Of a DNA stretch of 64,000 nt, positions 34,930-46,564 are shown piece by piece (positions within the stretch are counted from its first letter, which is position 1; every line of letters starts with the position of its first letter). The notes beneath the pieces were generated by a model. That model was given only the letters and a program-made list of their open reading frames with translations, was not told where the DNA came from and did no database searches. A program made the translations under genes and the position numbers. Source of the DNA: Diogma glabrata (lineage: Eukaryota; Arthropoda; Insecta; Diptera; Cylindrotomidae). Location of the stretch: the NCBI GenBank assembly GCA_963693315.1, contig OY856186.1:132821841-132885840 (forward strand), written 5' to 3'.

Positions 34930-35145
34930 TCGAGCAAGCTACAGCGTTCCAGCATCAAGGAATATTCATTAGCTAAGATTGAGAGTGCTACCGTTGACTG
35001 GATACAGTTCATCCGCCAGCACCCTTAAGATATCACCTTGGCTAGTGATATCTCACTGCTATTGCCAGTGGTATGTGATATCTCACGTAAACTCATGTGC
35101 CAATAACAGGGACTGGAGTGCGCGGAGTTGTCACACCCGTGGATC
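34930..35145. repeat. Repeat module E, copy 2
   Basis: Reverse orientation relative to copy 1: ends with GTTGTCACACCCGTGGATC and contains AGTGATATCTCACTGCTATT. Confidence 0.8.
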
Positions 35146-37470
35146 AAAAAATAGAAAAAAATTAACAAATTAATAAAAACTGATCTCTCCATGCCATAAT
35201 TTTCAATAATAATAATAAACATTTCATTTCAGACAATTAATTTTATTTTTTTTCAAAAAATTAGGTAAAAAAATAAATAAAAATCTTTCTTTTGACACAC
35301 TTGACAACATTTTTTTGACAAACTTATAATGCAATAATCTAGTTTTTGATCTCACATACCAATCCCGACCTTAAAGATTTCTCCAAATGTAATGTTCCTA
35401 ATCGTAATCACTTAAAATGAACGTTTTTTAAGACAAAAATATGAAAATTTGCTATTATTGACACACATAATGATTTTTTGACAGACTTCCGGTACAGTTA
35501 TACTTCGGTCTGAAAGACCAAGTATTGCATTCTCGAACCAAAAGTAAAATATTTTTTGCCTAAAAAACGTTCATTTTAAGTGATTACGAGTAAGAACATT
35601 GAATTTGGAGAAATCTTGATAGTCGGGATTGGTATGTGAGACCAAAAACTAGATTATTGTATTATAAGTTTGTCAAAAAAATATTGTCAAGTGTGTCAAA
35701 AGAATGATTTTCATTTTTTTACCCAATTTTTTGGAAAAAAATGAAATTAATTATTTTTATGACATGAAATGTAATCGAAAATCAAATGGAGATGGAAATT
35801 TTTGATTTTGTTATAATTTTTTGAATATTTTTGGAATTTTGAAAAAAGTTTGTATTTTTGATTTTGTTATAATTTTTGGAATATTTTTGGAATTTTGAAA
35901 GTGTGTCAAAAAAACCGTCAAGTGTGTCAAAATAAGAAAATTTGCATATTTTTTGCCTAAAAACATTCATTTTAAGCGATTACGAGTAGGAAAATTGAAC
36001 TTGGAGAAATCTTGATGGTCGGGATTGGTATGTGTGACAAAAAACTAGATTATTGCATTATAAGTTTGTCAAAAAAATATTGTCAAGTGTGTCAAAAGGA
36101 TTTTAATTTTTTTTCACCTAATTTTTTGGAAAAAAATAAAAATAATTATTTGTATGACATCAAATGTAATCGAACATTTTTGATTTTGTTATAAGTTTTT
36201 GTATATTTTTGGAATTTTGAAAACAGTTTGTATTTTTGATTTTGTTATAATTTTTGCAATATTTTTAGAATTTTGAAAAAAGTTTCAATTTTTGATTTTG
36301 TAAAAATTATCGGAATATTTTTAGAATTTTGAAAGTTTAAATTTTTGATTTTATTATAATTTTTGGAATTTTGAAAAAAGTTTGTATTTTTGATTTTATT
36401 ATAATTTTTGCGATATTTTTAGAATTTTGGAAAAAGATTTTGAATTTCGAATTTTTGAAATATTTTTAGAATTTTGAAAAAAGTTTCAATATTTGATTTT
36501 ATTATAGTTTTTGGAATTTTGAAACAAGTTTGTATTTTTGATTTTATTATAATTTTTGCAATATTTTTAGAATTTTGGAAAAAAATTTCGAACTTTTTAG
36601 ATATTTTTGGAATTTTGAAAAACGTTTCGATTTTTGATTTTGTAAAAATTTTTAGAATTTTGAAAAAAGTTTGTATTTTTGATTTTGTAAGAATTTTCGG
36701 AATATTTTAATGGTTTTGAAAAAATTTGAATTTTTGATTTTATTATGATTTTTGCAATATTTTTAGAATTTTAAAAAAAGTTTACTTCTTGATTTAGTTA
36801 TAATTTTTTAAATATTTTAAGAATATTAGAAAAAGTTTCAATTTTTGATACTATTGTTATAATTTTTTAAATATTATTAGAATTTTGAAATAAATTTAAA
36901 TTTTTGATTTTGTAATATGTTTTGGAATATTTTTAGAATTCAAAAAAGTTTCAATTTTTGATTTTGTAAGTATTTTCGGAATATTTTTAGAGTGTTGAAA
37001 AAGTTTAAATTTTGATTTTATTATATTTTTTGGAATGTTTTTAGAATTTCGGTAAAAGTTTGTATTTTTGATTTTGTTATAATTTTTACAATATTTTAAG
37101 AATATTAGTGGAAAAAGTTTCAATCTTTGATTTTGTTATAATTTTTGCAATATTTTTAGAATTTTGAAAAAAGTTTCAATCTTTGATTTTGTGATAATTT
37201 TTGCAATATTTTTAGAATTTTGTAAGAAAAGTTTAAATATTTTTTTATTATAATTTTTAGAATATTTTTGAAATTTTGAAAGAAATATGAATTTTTGACT
37301 TTGTAATATTTTCTTGAAAATCAAAATGGCTTTTGAATAGTTTGCTGATTGTATTATCTTTTCGTTACGTTTTCTGCTGTTTTCGTTCTTTCGCAACGTT
37401 TTCTGCATGGTTATTTATTTTTGTTTTGTTAATTAATTAGTTATTTTTGTTTTGTTAATTTTTTATTTTT

Positions 37471-37675
37471 GATCTACGGGTGTGACAAACCTGCGTACTC
37501 CAGTCCCTGCTATTGACATACGGGTTAACGTGAGATATCACATACCACTGACAATAGCAGTGATATCTCACTAGCCAAGGTGACATCTTAGGGATGGTGG
37601 CGGATGAACTGTATTCAGTCAACGGTAGCACCCTCAAACTTAGCTGTGGAATATTCCTTGATGGTGACACGCTTG
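37471..37675. repeat. Repeat module E, copy 3
   Basis: Same orientation as copy 1, beginning GATCTACGGGTGTGACAA; mirror partner of copy 2 in the palindrome. Confidence 0.8.
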
Positions 37676-38115
37676 CTCGAAGAAACGAGCCTTCATATAA
37701 CTATGTGTGACTTTAATCATTAAGAAACACAGTGCATCACAGGATCAAGGAGCATGCCACCGGCTGGAAGATTGGCAACTACATTTTTGTTTTGTTTCAG
37801 CAATTTTTTGTAAAAAATTATTAGATTATTGGCATCTACATTTTTGTTTTGTTTCTGCTATTTATTTTTTATTTAACTTTTATTTTCTCTATTCTATCAT
37901 AATATATTGTTCTATGTCATATTTTGTCAGTGATAGGATTTATTGTTTAGTTATCCATTCTTTACTAAAAAATATAAAGAAAACAAAAAAAAAGTTTTAC
38001 GTTCATCAACACCTTTGAACGTATGTTGTTGTGGAACCTTGGTTTTAAAAGGTTTTATGTGTTGCTGTTACACATATTGTAATTCCTACTACACAAAACG
38101 TTTTATTAAAAAAAA
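37676..38115. mobile_element. Fold-back element D, copy 3 (one terminal repeat)
   Basis: Continues from module E with CTTGCTCGAAGAAACGAG, the D interior and a terminal repeat (GTTCATCAACACC, GTTGTTGTGGAACCTTGG, TTTTATTAAAAAAAAA). Mirror partner of copy 2. The interior at 37770-37860 holds two copies of a short ATTGGCA(A/T)CTACATTTTTGTTTTG unit. Confidence 0.7.
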
Positions 38116-39672
38116 AGTCCTAGTGTTACTTCGGTCTGAAAGACCTAATTACATTCATGAGCCAAAAGTGAAATTCTTACCCCCACTTTTTTGGCATTTC
38201 TCGACGTTTTAGGTCATAACGATTCCAAAAAAGCAAAATAAATAATGTATATCTGTCTGCCGGTCGTCACAACCGACGAATCTAGAAACCCGCTGAAGGG
38301 ATTTAAAAAATTTTGGTTTCTAAAAATAGGTATACTCAATGGTAAGAGCCGAAAGGACGATGTGTTCGATAACTGTACCGGAAGTGTTTCAAAAAAATCG
38401 TCAAGTGTATCAAAACAAGGAAATATGCATTTGCCTAAGAAACGTTCATTTTGATAATGAGTAGTAATGATTGGTATGTGTGATCAAAAACTAGATTATT
38501 GCATTAGAAGTTTGTCAAAAAATGTTGTCAAGTGTATCAAAAGAAAGATTTTTATTTATTTTTTTACTCAATTTTTTGGAAAAAAAATAAAATTAATTAT
38601 TTGTATGACATGAAATTTTATTATTATTATAGAGAATTATGGCATTATAAGTTTGTCAAAAAAATAATGTCAAGTGTGAAAAAAGAATGAATTTCATTTA
38701 TTTTTTTAGAAAAAAATAAAATTAGTTATTTGTATGAAATGAAATGTAATGAACATGAAATTAATTATTATGTATAATTATTAATGAACATGAAATTATT
38801 ATTGAGTTTTGAAACAAGTTTCAATTTTTGATTTTGTTATAGTTTTTGTAATATTTTTAGAATTTTTGAAAAAAGTTTTAATCTTTGATTTTGGAATATT
38901 TTAAGAATTTCGAAAAAAGTTTGAATTTTTTATTTTATTTTATTTTTACTATATTTTTGGAATTTTGAAAGAAATATGAATTTGTGATTTTGTAACATGT
39001 TCTCGAAACGCTAAATTGAGAGGTTTTTGAGTAGTTTGCTGATTGTATCATCTTTTCTCTAAATTATGTTAATTTATGGTCTGTTATAATTTTCCGGCAA
39101 CGTATTGATGTTTCGTGTTAGTTTTGTAATAAATTTCTACACAGAGATAAAAAAAACATATACTTCAAACAAAGAGTTTTAGGTTTAATATACATCGCTG
39201 ACCAAAACTAAAAACAATGTCCCCATAAAAGTGTTTTGCTGAAAACTATATCAAAATTCTTAACGCAGACCGTCTTGATATCTCAGAGCCTTGAGATTTC
39301 AGCCCCTTCATAATTTCGTGTTAGTTTTGTAATAAATTTCTAAACAGAAATAAAAAAATACATGTACTTTAACAAAGAGTTTTATGTTTGATAATTGATA
39401 TACATCACTGCCCAAAACTAAAAACAATGTCCTCATAAAAGTTTTTTGCCGAAAACTTTATTAAAATCATTAACCCAGACTAAGTCTTTATATCTCAAGC
39501 CTTGAGATTTCAGCCCCTCTATATTTTTGGTATTTTTTTTCAGCACATACCCATAAAAATACCCATATAATTTATTTTCTAATTAAACCAGTGTTGTTTA
39601 ATTTTTATTTTATAAAAATCGTAAATGTTTACAATTTGTATTGTTAAACATACATAATTTGAATTTTAATTC

Positions 39673-39835
39673 TCAGAAAATTGTAATCAATCCAAATACT
39701 CCGTATAGTAAGGCACATGGATATGCTACTAATATTTGTTGATTTTCCATTGGATATGCTGTTACAAAAAGTTTAGAGGCTGAAAAAGCACACCAAAGAA
39801 TACACAATCCACTTAAAACTGTTCCAAAAAGTCCT
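39673..39835 (-). CDS. Yipf5: Yip1-family membrane protein (YIPF5 type), last coding exon
   Basis: Encodes the C-terminal two membrane segments and the highly conserved tail LLVAYPCALLYGVF-like sequence (here ILVAYPCALLYGVFGLITIF, stop TGA at 39673-39675). YIPF5 proteins are five-pass membrane proteins of the ER exit sites and early Golgi that work with YIF1 and Rab GTPases in ER-Golgi traffic. The exon begins after a clean acceptor (pyrimidine-rich TCTTTTTGTTACAG on the minus strand) and its first base completes a Gln codon begun in the exon at 40204-40388 (phase 2). No internal stop. The coding part is 163 nt. It is the only ordinary cellular gene I can support in the window. Confidence 0.85.
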
Positions 39836-39922
39836 CTGTAACAAAAAGATTTATTATTCATTAAATTGTACTCATACGTTGAAATTTAAATTTTCAGTAA
39901 TAGAGTTTCGTTTATTTTCATA

Positions 39923-40209
39923 TTACTTACTGAATAATAATAAAAAATAAACGCCTTATTCTTGTTAAATTAAGTTTTATTTCACTAAATACGTATTTCG
40001 AAAGCTATGCTTTCATCGACAGTAGTATCTAAAAACTACTTAAAACTAGAGTTTTTAGATACTACTGTCGATGAAAGCATAGCTTTCGAAATACGTATTT
40101 AGTGAAATAAAACTTAATTTAACAAGAATAAGGCGTTTATTTTTTATTATTATTTGAATATCTTGTTACAGTTTAGAACTTTTAAAATAAAAATGTTACT
40201 TACTGAATA
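39923..40209. mobile_element. Hairpin insertion at the YIPF5 splice donor
   Basis: The 14-mer TTACTTACTGAATA occurs at 39923-39936 and 40196-40209 and flanks 259 bp. That 14-mer, on the minus strand, contains the exon end and 5' splice site (CA|GTAAGT), so the donor is duplicated. Within the block, about 39934-40037 and 40047-40153 are near-perfect reverse complements (ACGTATTTCGAAAGCTATGC against GCATAGCTTTCGAAATACGT). Non-coding fold-back element lying in the intron. Confidence 0.75.
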
Positions 40210-40388
40210 GAAATTATAACATTTAATCCAGATAAAGCCACCATAGGCAGAAGGCAATAGCCTAAAACAGACACGACTACACCAAATGTAACTTGAACTT
40301 TTGTTGACATTAATGAGAGTAATCCATAAAATGCAATACAGCCCAGCACTCCGATTCCGTAAATGTGAGAGAATGACACTTTACCTCG
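40204..40388 (-). CDS. Yipf5: Yip1-family membrane protein (YIPF5 type), penultimate exon
   Basis: 185-nt exon bounded by an acceptor ending TTTTTGCTAG and a GTAAGT donor. It reads GKVSFSHIYGIGVLGCI, then LLSLMSTK and VVVSVLGYCLLPMVALSG, matching the third and fourth membrane segments of YIPF5, including the conserved GYCLLPM motif. Phase 0 at its start and phase 2 at its end agree with both neighbours. The donor site is duplicated by the hairpin insertion downstream; the exon-proximal copy is intact. Confidence 0.85.
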
Positions 40389-40449
40389 CTAGCAAAAATT
40401 TGAATTAACGTTAAAATTTTACTGTTTTAAAGATATAATGAAAACTTAC

Positions 40450-40560
40450 CAGTAGAAGAAATCCGCCTAATGCTAGACAAAATACTAATGGCCCAGCTAA
40501 GTCTGTATCTTGCAATATTGATGAATTGGTTGTTCTGAACGGATTAAGGACAGAAAGTGT
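40450..40560 (-). CDS. Yipf5: Yip1-family membrane protein (YIPF5 type), middle exon
   Basis: Exactly 37 codons between an acceptor (AAATTACAG) and a GTAAG donor. It reads TLSVLNPFRTTNSSIL and then DTDLAGPLVFCLALG, the cytosol-to-membrane transition of YIPF5 with the conserved DLAGP motif at the start of the first membrane segments. The N-terminal exons (Pro/Gly-rich head and the conserved LLEELGI region) were not found in the 9 kb upstream and may lie beyond a long, transposon-filled intron or outside the window. Introns on both sides of the next exon are short (61 and 368 nt). Open frame and sites suggest a working gene. Confidence 0.82.
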
Positions 40561-41334
40561 CTGTAATTTAAAATATAGATTTTTAATTTAGGATGTCTAT
40601 TCTAAGTAAATTTTTTTAGCAGATAAAACTAGAAATAATTTTTAAGAGATGATAATGTAAAGCGATGATCGTGTTTTATAATAACTACATATTAATGTGA
40701 TGTATACAAATATTCTAACTATAAAACAAACAATTTCGGCATTTTGGTCAACCAATGATACAATTAATAATGTTGATTCTTTTATTTTACTGTTATATTA
40801 TTTATATTGTATAGATTGAGGGTACATATACTTTTTCATGTGACTGAAGGCGAGGAATCGCATACAACAGAAACAGAATTCCATACAATTTTGACAGCAC
40901 ATAACTTTGTTTCTGTCCAATTTGTATGGAATTCTGTTTCTAAAGTCGTTGCTAAATGACATAAACTTTTGCCGGATTTCTAGCAACGATTTTCTAATTT
41001 ATAATTAAACAAAAACTTGCTTCAGTTAGAAATTATGCAAAATGTATGGTAAGAACACCTATCGACTAATCACTAAAATAAACATAGATTATTATTAAAT
41101 TAATTTTAATTGATGATTTTTCCAAAAATCGCCGAAAGAAATAAAAAATCGTTCATTTAAGTGATTTTTGGAGAATTTTAACCAATTTTTTTATTGTTCG
41201 GATATAAGGTGCATTTATATTATTAGGCACAGAATGACAAAAACAATGCATGAAACTGATTGAAACATGGTTTTCTTGTGGAGATATTTATAATATCAGT
41301 GAAAACTGAATGATAATATAAATATCTACAAAAA
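40561..41334. repeat. Probable intron/intergenic sequence with one hairpin
   Basis: No exon recognised. At about 40858-40945 GAAACAGAATTCCATACAA and TTGTATGGAATTCTGTTTC form a fold-back around a GACAG...CTGTC core, closely similar in plan to the hairpin inserted in the major capsid gene at 58181-58320. Confidence 0.55.
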
Positions 41335-41522
41335 AAAGGCCCATACACGATCAATCATGAATGTCAATCTTGACTGATGATAAAAATTCAAACATGATTA
41401 CAATTTCATCAGTCATAAAACTTGACTGTCACCCATTATCAATCATATAATACACAGTTAGTCATGAATGCCAATGACGTTGATTGTCATTCAAAACTGA
41501 TCGTGTCTGGGCCCTTTAAGAA
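41335..41522. mobile_element. MITE, about 185 bp
   Basis: Inverted ends AAAGGCCCATACACGATCA and TGATCGTGTCTGGGCCCTTT; interior holds several TCATGAATG/CATTCATGA-like repeats. No coding capacity. Confidence 0.65.
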
Positions 41523-41749
41523 ACCCATGTTTTAATAATTTTTTTGCCTGACGGTGCCGGATAATATAAACGCACCCATAACCTCACTTTGCGATTTTTT
41601 TTTATTTTGAAAGTTTTTGTTTATTTAATTGTTTATAATTTGAGTTGAGTTTGTTTTAAATTAAAATTTTATAAACACATTTGAATTCATGAGTAAGTTC
41701 GAATATTTAATGAGATATTAACCATTTCATATAACAGATGACAGGGTTC

Positions 41750-42060
41750 GAGGGTGTACTGACCTAGTGCCGATTGTAATAGCGTAGCGCCGAGAAAATG
41801 TTGTATGGAGTTTCGGCACTAATTCAATTCAAACTGAAATAGCGCAAAGATGAAATTTTCAATTTCATTACACTGACATAGCGCCGAGAATCAAAAACCT
41901 TGGCGTTATGTCAGAAAAATTTAAAATTGAGTATCTCGGTGCTAATTCAGTTTGAAATGAATTAGTGCCGAGAGTTGATATCTCGACGATATTACAGGAA
42001 TTGTTAAAAGTGAGTTCTCGGTGCTGTTTCAATTTAAACTGAAGGCATAAATCATGTTTG
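41750..42060. repeat. Cluster of GTGCCGAGA / TCTCGGCGCT repeats
   Basis: GCGCCGAGA, GTGCCGAGA, CTCGGTGCT and related words occur at least seven times in both orientations, each beside ATTTCAGTTTGAA-like sequence, giving interleaved inverted repeats. Possibly the remains of a small fold-back element. Non-coding. Confidence 0.55.
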
Positions 42061-42689
42061 AACACAAATTTTCAGCACATTCACACACATACCTATAAAT
42101 CTTTTTTAAGATTATTTGTTACATATACGTATGAGGAGTAACGTACGCAGAAAAACGTAAGCATAGAACCGAATATTTATTTTCAGCTGCAAATAGAGAT
42201 TTATTGTACATGTCCGTAATTCCTTCAAAAATACGAAACAAACAATTCTCAGAATGGTTGCATACATCCCTAGTGTTCGGCCGAGACAACGTGATAAAAT
42301 CATGATTTTTAGAAGTACTAAACGCAGCAATTTATCACGGAAAAAATCAGATTTTTTGCTGGTTTTAAATGTCAAAATGTTTTGAATTAGGTGACGATAA
42401 AACTATTTATTTTGGTTGTTAAAGCTTTTGGTTTTGTTTTGTTTATGCTTACATTTTCGTGATAACTATTCTTGATAAAATTGGTTTTGTGGATTTCGGG
42501 CTAAATTTATCTTTTGTGATAAAATCAATTGAAATAAAAGTTAAAGGTTGACGTATAAATTCATCTTTTTATCTTTTGGCTGGTCGGTCCGGTTTGACAT
42601 AATATTCAAAGAAGTGAAGTTAGACGAAAAAAATTTGACGTAAAATATCGTGACATTTATTATGATTTTGCACGATTGAACACTACCAT
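42061..42689. other. Unassigned AT-rich sequence
   Basis: No gene recognised; short frames only. Confidence 0.4.
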
Positions 42690-42790
42690 TATAGGTGCGT
42701 TCGATTTGACTGAAACAACTGAAAAAACAACAACAATTGCATTCAATTTTTCAGATGATTCAGTTGCTTCAGTCAACTCGAACGCGGCTT
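42690..42790. mobile_element. Small MITE, copy 2
   Basis: Inverted ends GTGCGTTCGATTTGACTGAA and TTCAGTCAACTCGAACGCG around CAACAACAATTGCATTCAA. Same family as 21625-21722. Confidence 0.7.
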
Positions 42791-43067
42791 ATATATAAAA
42801 ATAAAAAATATAATAAAAGAAACAAAAACCTATTAAAATGTATTGACATTTTTTTACTTTTTAGAATTATTTGCCGAAGATAGACAAAGATAAATAGTAC
42901 TTTTAAATGAAATGAAACAGAATCAAAATATAAAATAATTTTGACTATCATAAATAACGTGTATTTCTTCGCAAACGGCAACGCTGATCACTAATTTAAA
43001 TCAGTTCCAGTTTAGTTCTTTTTGCATGGGCTAATAATTATTAGGCAGTAATTTATTTTAATTCAAA

Positions 43068-43406
43068 ATGTCGTTAGGTGAATCAGAAGACTATCAATTA
43101 ACGCAAGACGAATTAACGCAAAATGATAAAATACCATTTAAAATAATTAGCAATTTATGTTCCGATTCAAAGTTGTTGTTCACGTCAACCGATAATCAAT
43201 TGTTTCGAAAGTGCACAAAATATAGGGATAAAGGATATTGGTATCATTGCCGTATCACATCGTGTGGAGCACGTGTTTTTCTGAATTTCAAGACTCAGAA
43301 GTGTTTAGTGAAAAGTTTACATAGTCATAAATATGACCTGAAAGCCATGTATGACGAAATCGTGTTAAAAACATTAAAAAAAAACGATGCTTTGCAGTGG
43401 GGTTAA
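43068..43406 (+). CDS. FLYWCH/MULE-type zinc-finger protein, short
   Basis: 112 codons starting ATG in a good context (AAAATGTCG). Residues 43-90 carry a FLYWCH-like module: LFRKCTKYRDKGYWYHC with zinc ligands Cys61 and Cys66, AR at 68-69, and the closing HSH at residues 85-87 (Cys2His2). Such modules bind DNA or proteins and occur both in cellular regulators and at the N-terminus of Mutator-like transposases. The frame ends at TAA 43404-43406, soon after the zinc module; a possible splice donor (CTCGTAAGT) lies about 40 bp downstream, so the product could continue in further exons or be a truncated transposase. No transposase core follows within 3 kb. Cellular or transposon origin unresolved. 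Confidence 0.55.
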   Translation: MSLGESEDYQLTQDELTQNDKIPFKIISNLCSDSKLLFTSTDNQLFRKCTKYRDKGYWYHCRITSCGARVFLNFKTQKCLVKSLHSHKYDLKAMYDEIVLKTLKKNDALQWG

Positions 43407-46107
43407 GAGGGGCCTCAAAGAATGTTTCACGAATATTCAATTTCCATTCTCGTAAGTATTTTTTTTCGTTGCGACATACTGTAATGGGCAAGATATTCCC
43501 TGTGAGTTTTGGTTTCATTTCCATCCTCTTTACCTATAGTAATATACTACAGAGATCTTTGAAGTCACTATACTTCTCAACTCAATTGTGTGTAAGAACA
43601 CAATCATTTAAAATACTTCTTAAATTTGAGCCTTCCGGAAGCAACGCGTATCAACTTATTTTTTTTAATTTTCATTCATAATTTTTTACATAATTATGAA
43701 AATTAAAATAGAATAAATTGCAGAATAGACCATTTAACGGTTAAAGAAAATTTATGCTGATCGGGTATTTTTCATTTTAGCTCGTGCAAAAATGTAAAAA
43801 AATTAATTAATTGGTGTTGGAATTTCGGATTAAAATGTTCGTTTTTTTGAAATTATTATTATTGTGTAGTTGAATGAGTTTTTTTTATGAAGTTGGAGGA
43901 ATATTGAATAGGAATGGTGGATTTTGATTTTGTTTGATTGAAGTTGAGTATAACAAGTAGAAAAAAAAATCAAAAGAAAAAAATAACGAAGAAAAAATTC
44001 AATTTTAGTGGTTGTATATTGTTTAAACCAATATCTTTATATTAATTGTTAGTCCAGTCAATGAGCATTTTCCCGTATCAAAGCGATGCGGTAGATAGCT
44101 GTTCGTGAAAAAAAATAGCGATTACCACTTTTGCTTATGTACGCTGAACCTAGTAGACATAACCTCAAAAAAAGGTTTTGATCTAATATTGTCCATATAA
44201 TATAAGCTTATGGCGACTCGATAAACTCACTTTTAAATATTATTTAATACACATGACTGTAAACGAAATTTGTTAAAATATAACATTTTGAAAAAAGTTT
44301 TGAGTTTTGAGAAACTAATGTTAAAATAATATTTAAGACGAATAAGTTTATACTGTCTTTGTATCCATCTATTGAACGCTTTTTACAATCAAAAAAAAAT
44401 CAACAAATGTCAATTTTACTCTGATTCTGTTGTTAAGAAAAAAATTAGAAAGGAAACTGTCATAAAAAGTAAAAACTTTATTATCATTTAATTTTACTCT
44501 GATTTTGCATAAAAAAGCTAAAGTAAATTAGCTAATTAAGACCAATTTTAAAAGGGAATGTATTTGGTTTGTAGTGTGACATAAAAACATTACATATTAT
44601 AATTTGTTCTTTTAATGCGTATGGACATTTATTTTTGGACATTTGTAGGGTGAAATATGTATTTTAAATAAGAGCGGGGTATATTATCTAGTGAATTTGT
44701 TCCAAATAATTTTTTTTCCTGGATTGCAATATTTTTTCTAAAATTTTACTCTGAGTCTGCGTAAAAGGTTTTAACAAGACGATTTTTTTTAAAAAGAAAT
44801 GTGTTAAGGTTTAGGTGTGTAGGTTGTCATAAAAACATTATTATAATTTGTTTTACTGCGAATGACTGAATATTTCCAAAAATTTTCGGGATTCAATTTA
44901 AATTATATTCGTTTAAAAATATATACCGTAATGTGCCATTGGTTAGACCCTACAACAAAATATTGGAGTGTATTATTTAGAGCCTTTGTCCCAAACAATA
45001 ATTCAGAGTATGCAATCACTTTTTCTAGAAATTTTAAATTATAGAAATTATGGTTGGTGTGTTCGTTTTATATTCTTCAAAAATATCATTTAATGAAATT
45101 TTGCTATGATGATTCTGGTTTTGACTAAGAAACATTAGAAAGGAAGTTGTCATAAAAACATTATTATATAGCTTTTTTTTTAAACATATGTATTTATCGA
45201 TCTAACTTAAATGAAATTAAAAACTGAACCGTAAAGTGGCGATCACTAGACCCCTACACAACACCGCGTGTGCTATTTAACGCTTTAGTCCCTAATAATG
45301 TTCCCGGGTATGCAAATACTTCTTCTAATGATCAACTTTTATAGCTGTCAAAATTTTTTCAAATAGGACAGCAAATTGCATAGTTTTAGTCGATTTGCAG
45401 ATACAAATAAACAAAAATTTTCACCGTAACCAGTGGTTAAACGTTTGTTGAATCTTATTTTGAAATATGAAATTACATACTCTGAAAATTATTTTTAATT
45501 CAAAAATAGTTTTATTAAAATTAGTTTCTAGTTAAATAAAACAAAAGTGAGACAATATAAATTCAGTATTTGTATTCTGAAAAATCACATTGAAATTAAT
45601 CTTAATATTAAAGAAATTTGAAATTAATATTAAAGCAATGATATTTGAACTAAATTTGTTACTTACATTTTTTTATAGTTCTAAGCCATGTTTAATATCG
45701 AAAGTCCATCTGAAGGCGATAAACAAATTATTGTAGATTCTGGACCAAATGGCAAACTTGAGGAGACTTATATTTTGGTTTTACATCATATGCTTAAGCT
45801 ATTCTAGTATACTCCTCAAAATATTTGGTGCCAATATGCGAGGTTCACCCAACTAACCCACACCACTAGATAAATCTTTAGCCCAAATTAAATATCTTGC
45901 GGATTATTGGGTATGTTGTTTTTATGAGCGCAGAAAAATTGGAAATAATTCAATCAATCGTTAAAGTTGGTATACAAATAAATCGATGACAAAAATTCAA
46001 ATTGCTTATATCAAAATGAAATAATTACCTATTATTAATTTTATTATTTATTTCATTATAATCCAAGCTCATAAAATTTATTATTTACTACAAAAACTCG
46101 TCATATC
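43407..46107. repeat. AT-rich with diverged repeats
   Basis: 43870-44055 is a direct copy of 62930-63110 (ATGAAGTTGGAGGAAT, GAAAAAAATAACGAAGAA, GTGGTTGTATATTG). From 44390 to 45180, TTTTACTCTGATT, AGAAAGGAA(A/G)(C/T)TGTCATAAAAA and CATAAAAACATTA recur in loose tandem. No gene supported. Confidence 0.5.
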
Positions 46108-46564
46108 AGCTACGAAAAACATCAAAAATGTAAATTTTAGTTCGTGAAAAAGGTGCAGTTTAAAGTTTAATAGTCAAAACTATCTGTTCAAGACAAAAAG
46201 AAGTGATATCCTGTGTCAAGTAGAAACGAGTGTAAAACAAAACATTTCCAAATAATTAGGTGTTCCACATGTTTGAAATACTTACTTTGTCACTCGGATT
46301 AGAGATTAGAATTAGAAACAACTTCAACTAACTATAGGTATTAAAACAAAAGTTTCTAGTAAAAATAAAAGTACAAAATAATATTTATTTATTTATTTAT
46401 GTTCGAATGCAAATGTGGAAAGCGATATTTATACGATCGACTGAATCGAGAGAAGTGCGGAACCATCACAAAACCTCAGGACTAACAGATTATAACTTTA
46501 ATGAAATTCTGTTCAAATAACATGTTCTTAATCTACAAACTAGGGTCTGCAATATAAAATACTA

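Larger units (their letters stand above)
33344..39530. repeat. Giant imperfect palindrome, about 6.2 kb
   Basis: Left end AATATGGAGGGGCTGAAATC mirrors right end CAGCCCCTCTATATTTTTGG. Reading inward, both sides show the same blocks in opposite orientation: TTCGGTCTGGGTTAAGG block, AT-rich AAAATTCTAAAAATATT block, 137-bp TTTTGACACACTTGAC units, repeats D and E, and a central block whose CTCACATACCAATCCCGACC (35350) mirrors GGTCGGGATTGGTATGTG (36015). The fold centre is near 35500. The right half is longer because several blocks are repeated (the central-edge motif at 35630, 36015 and 38470; the end block twice at 39060-39530). No protein is encoded. Confidence 0.8.
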
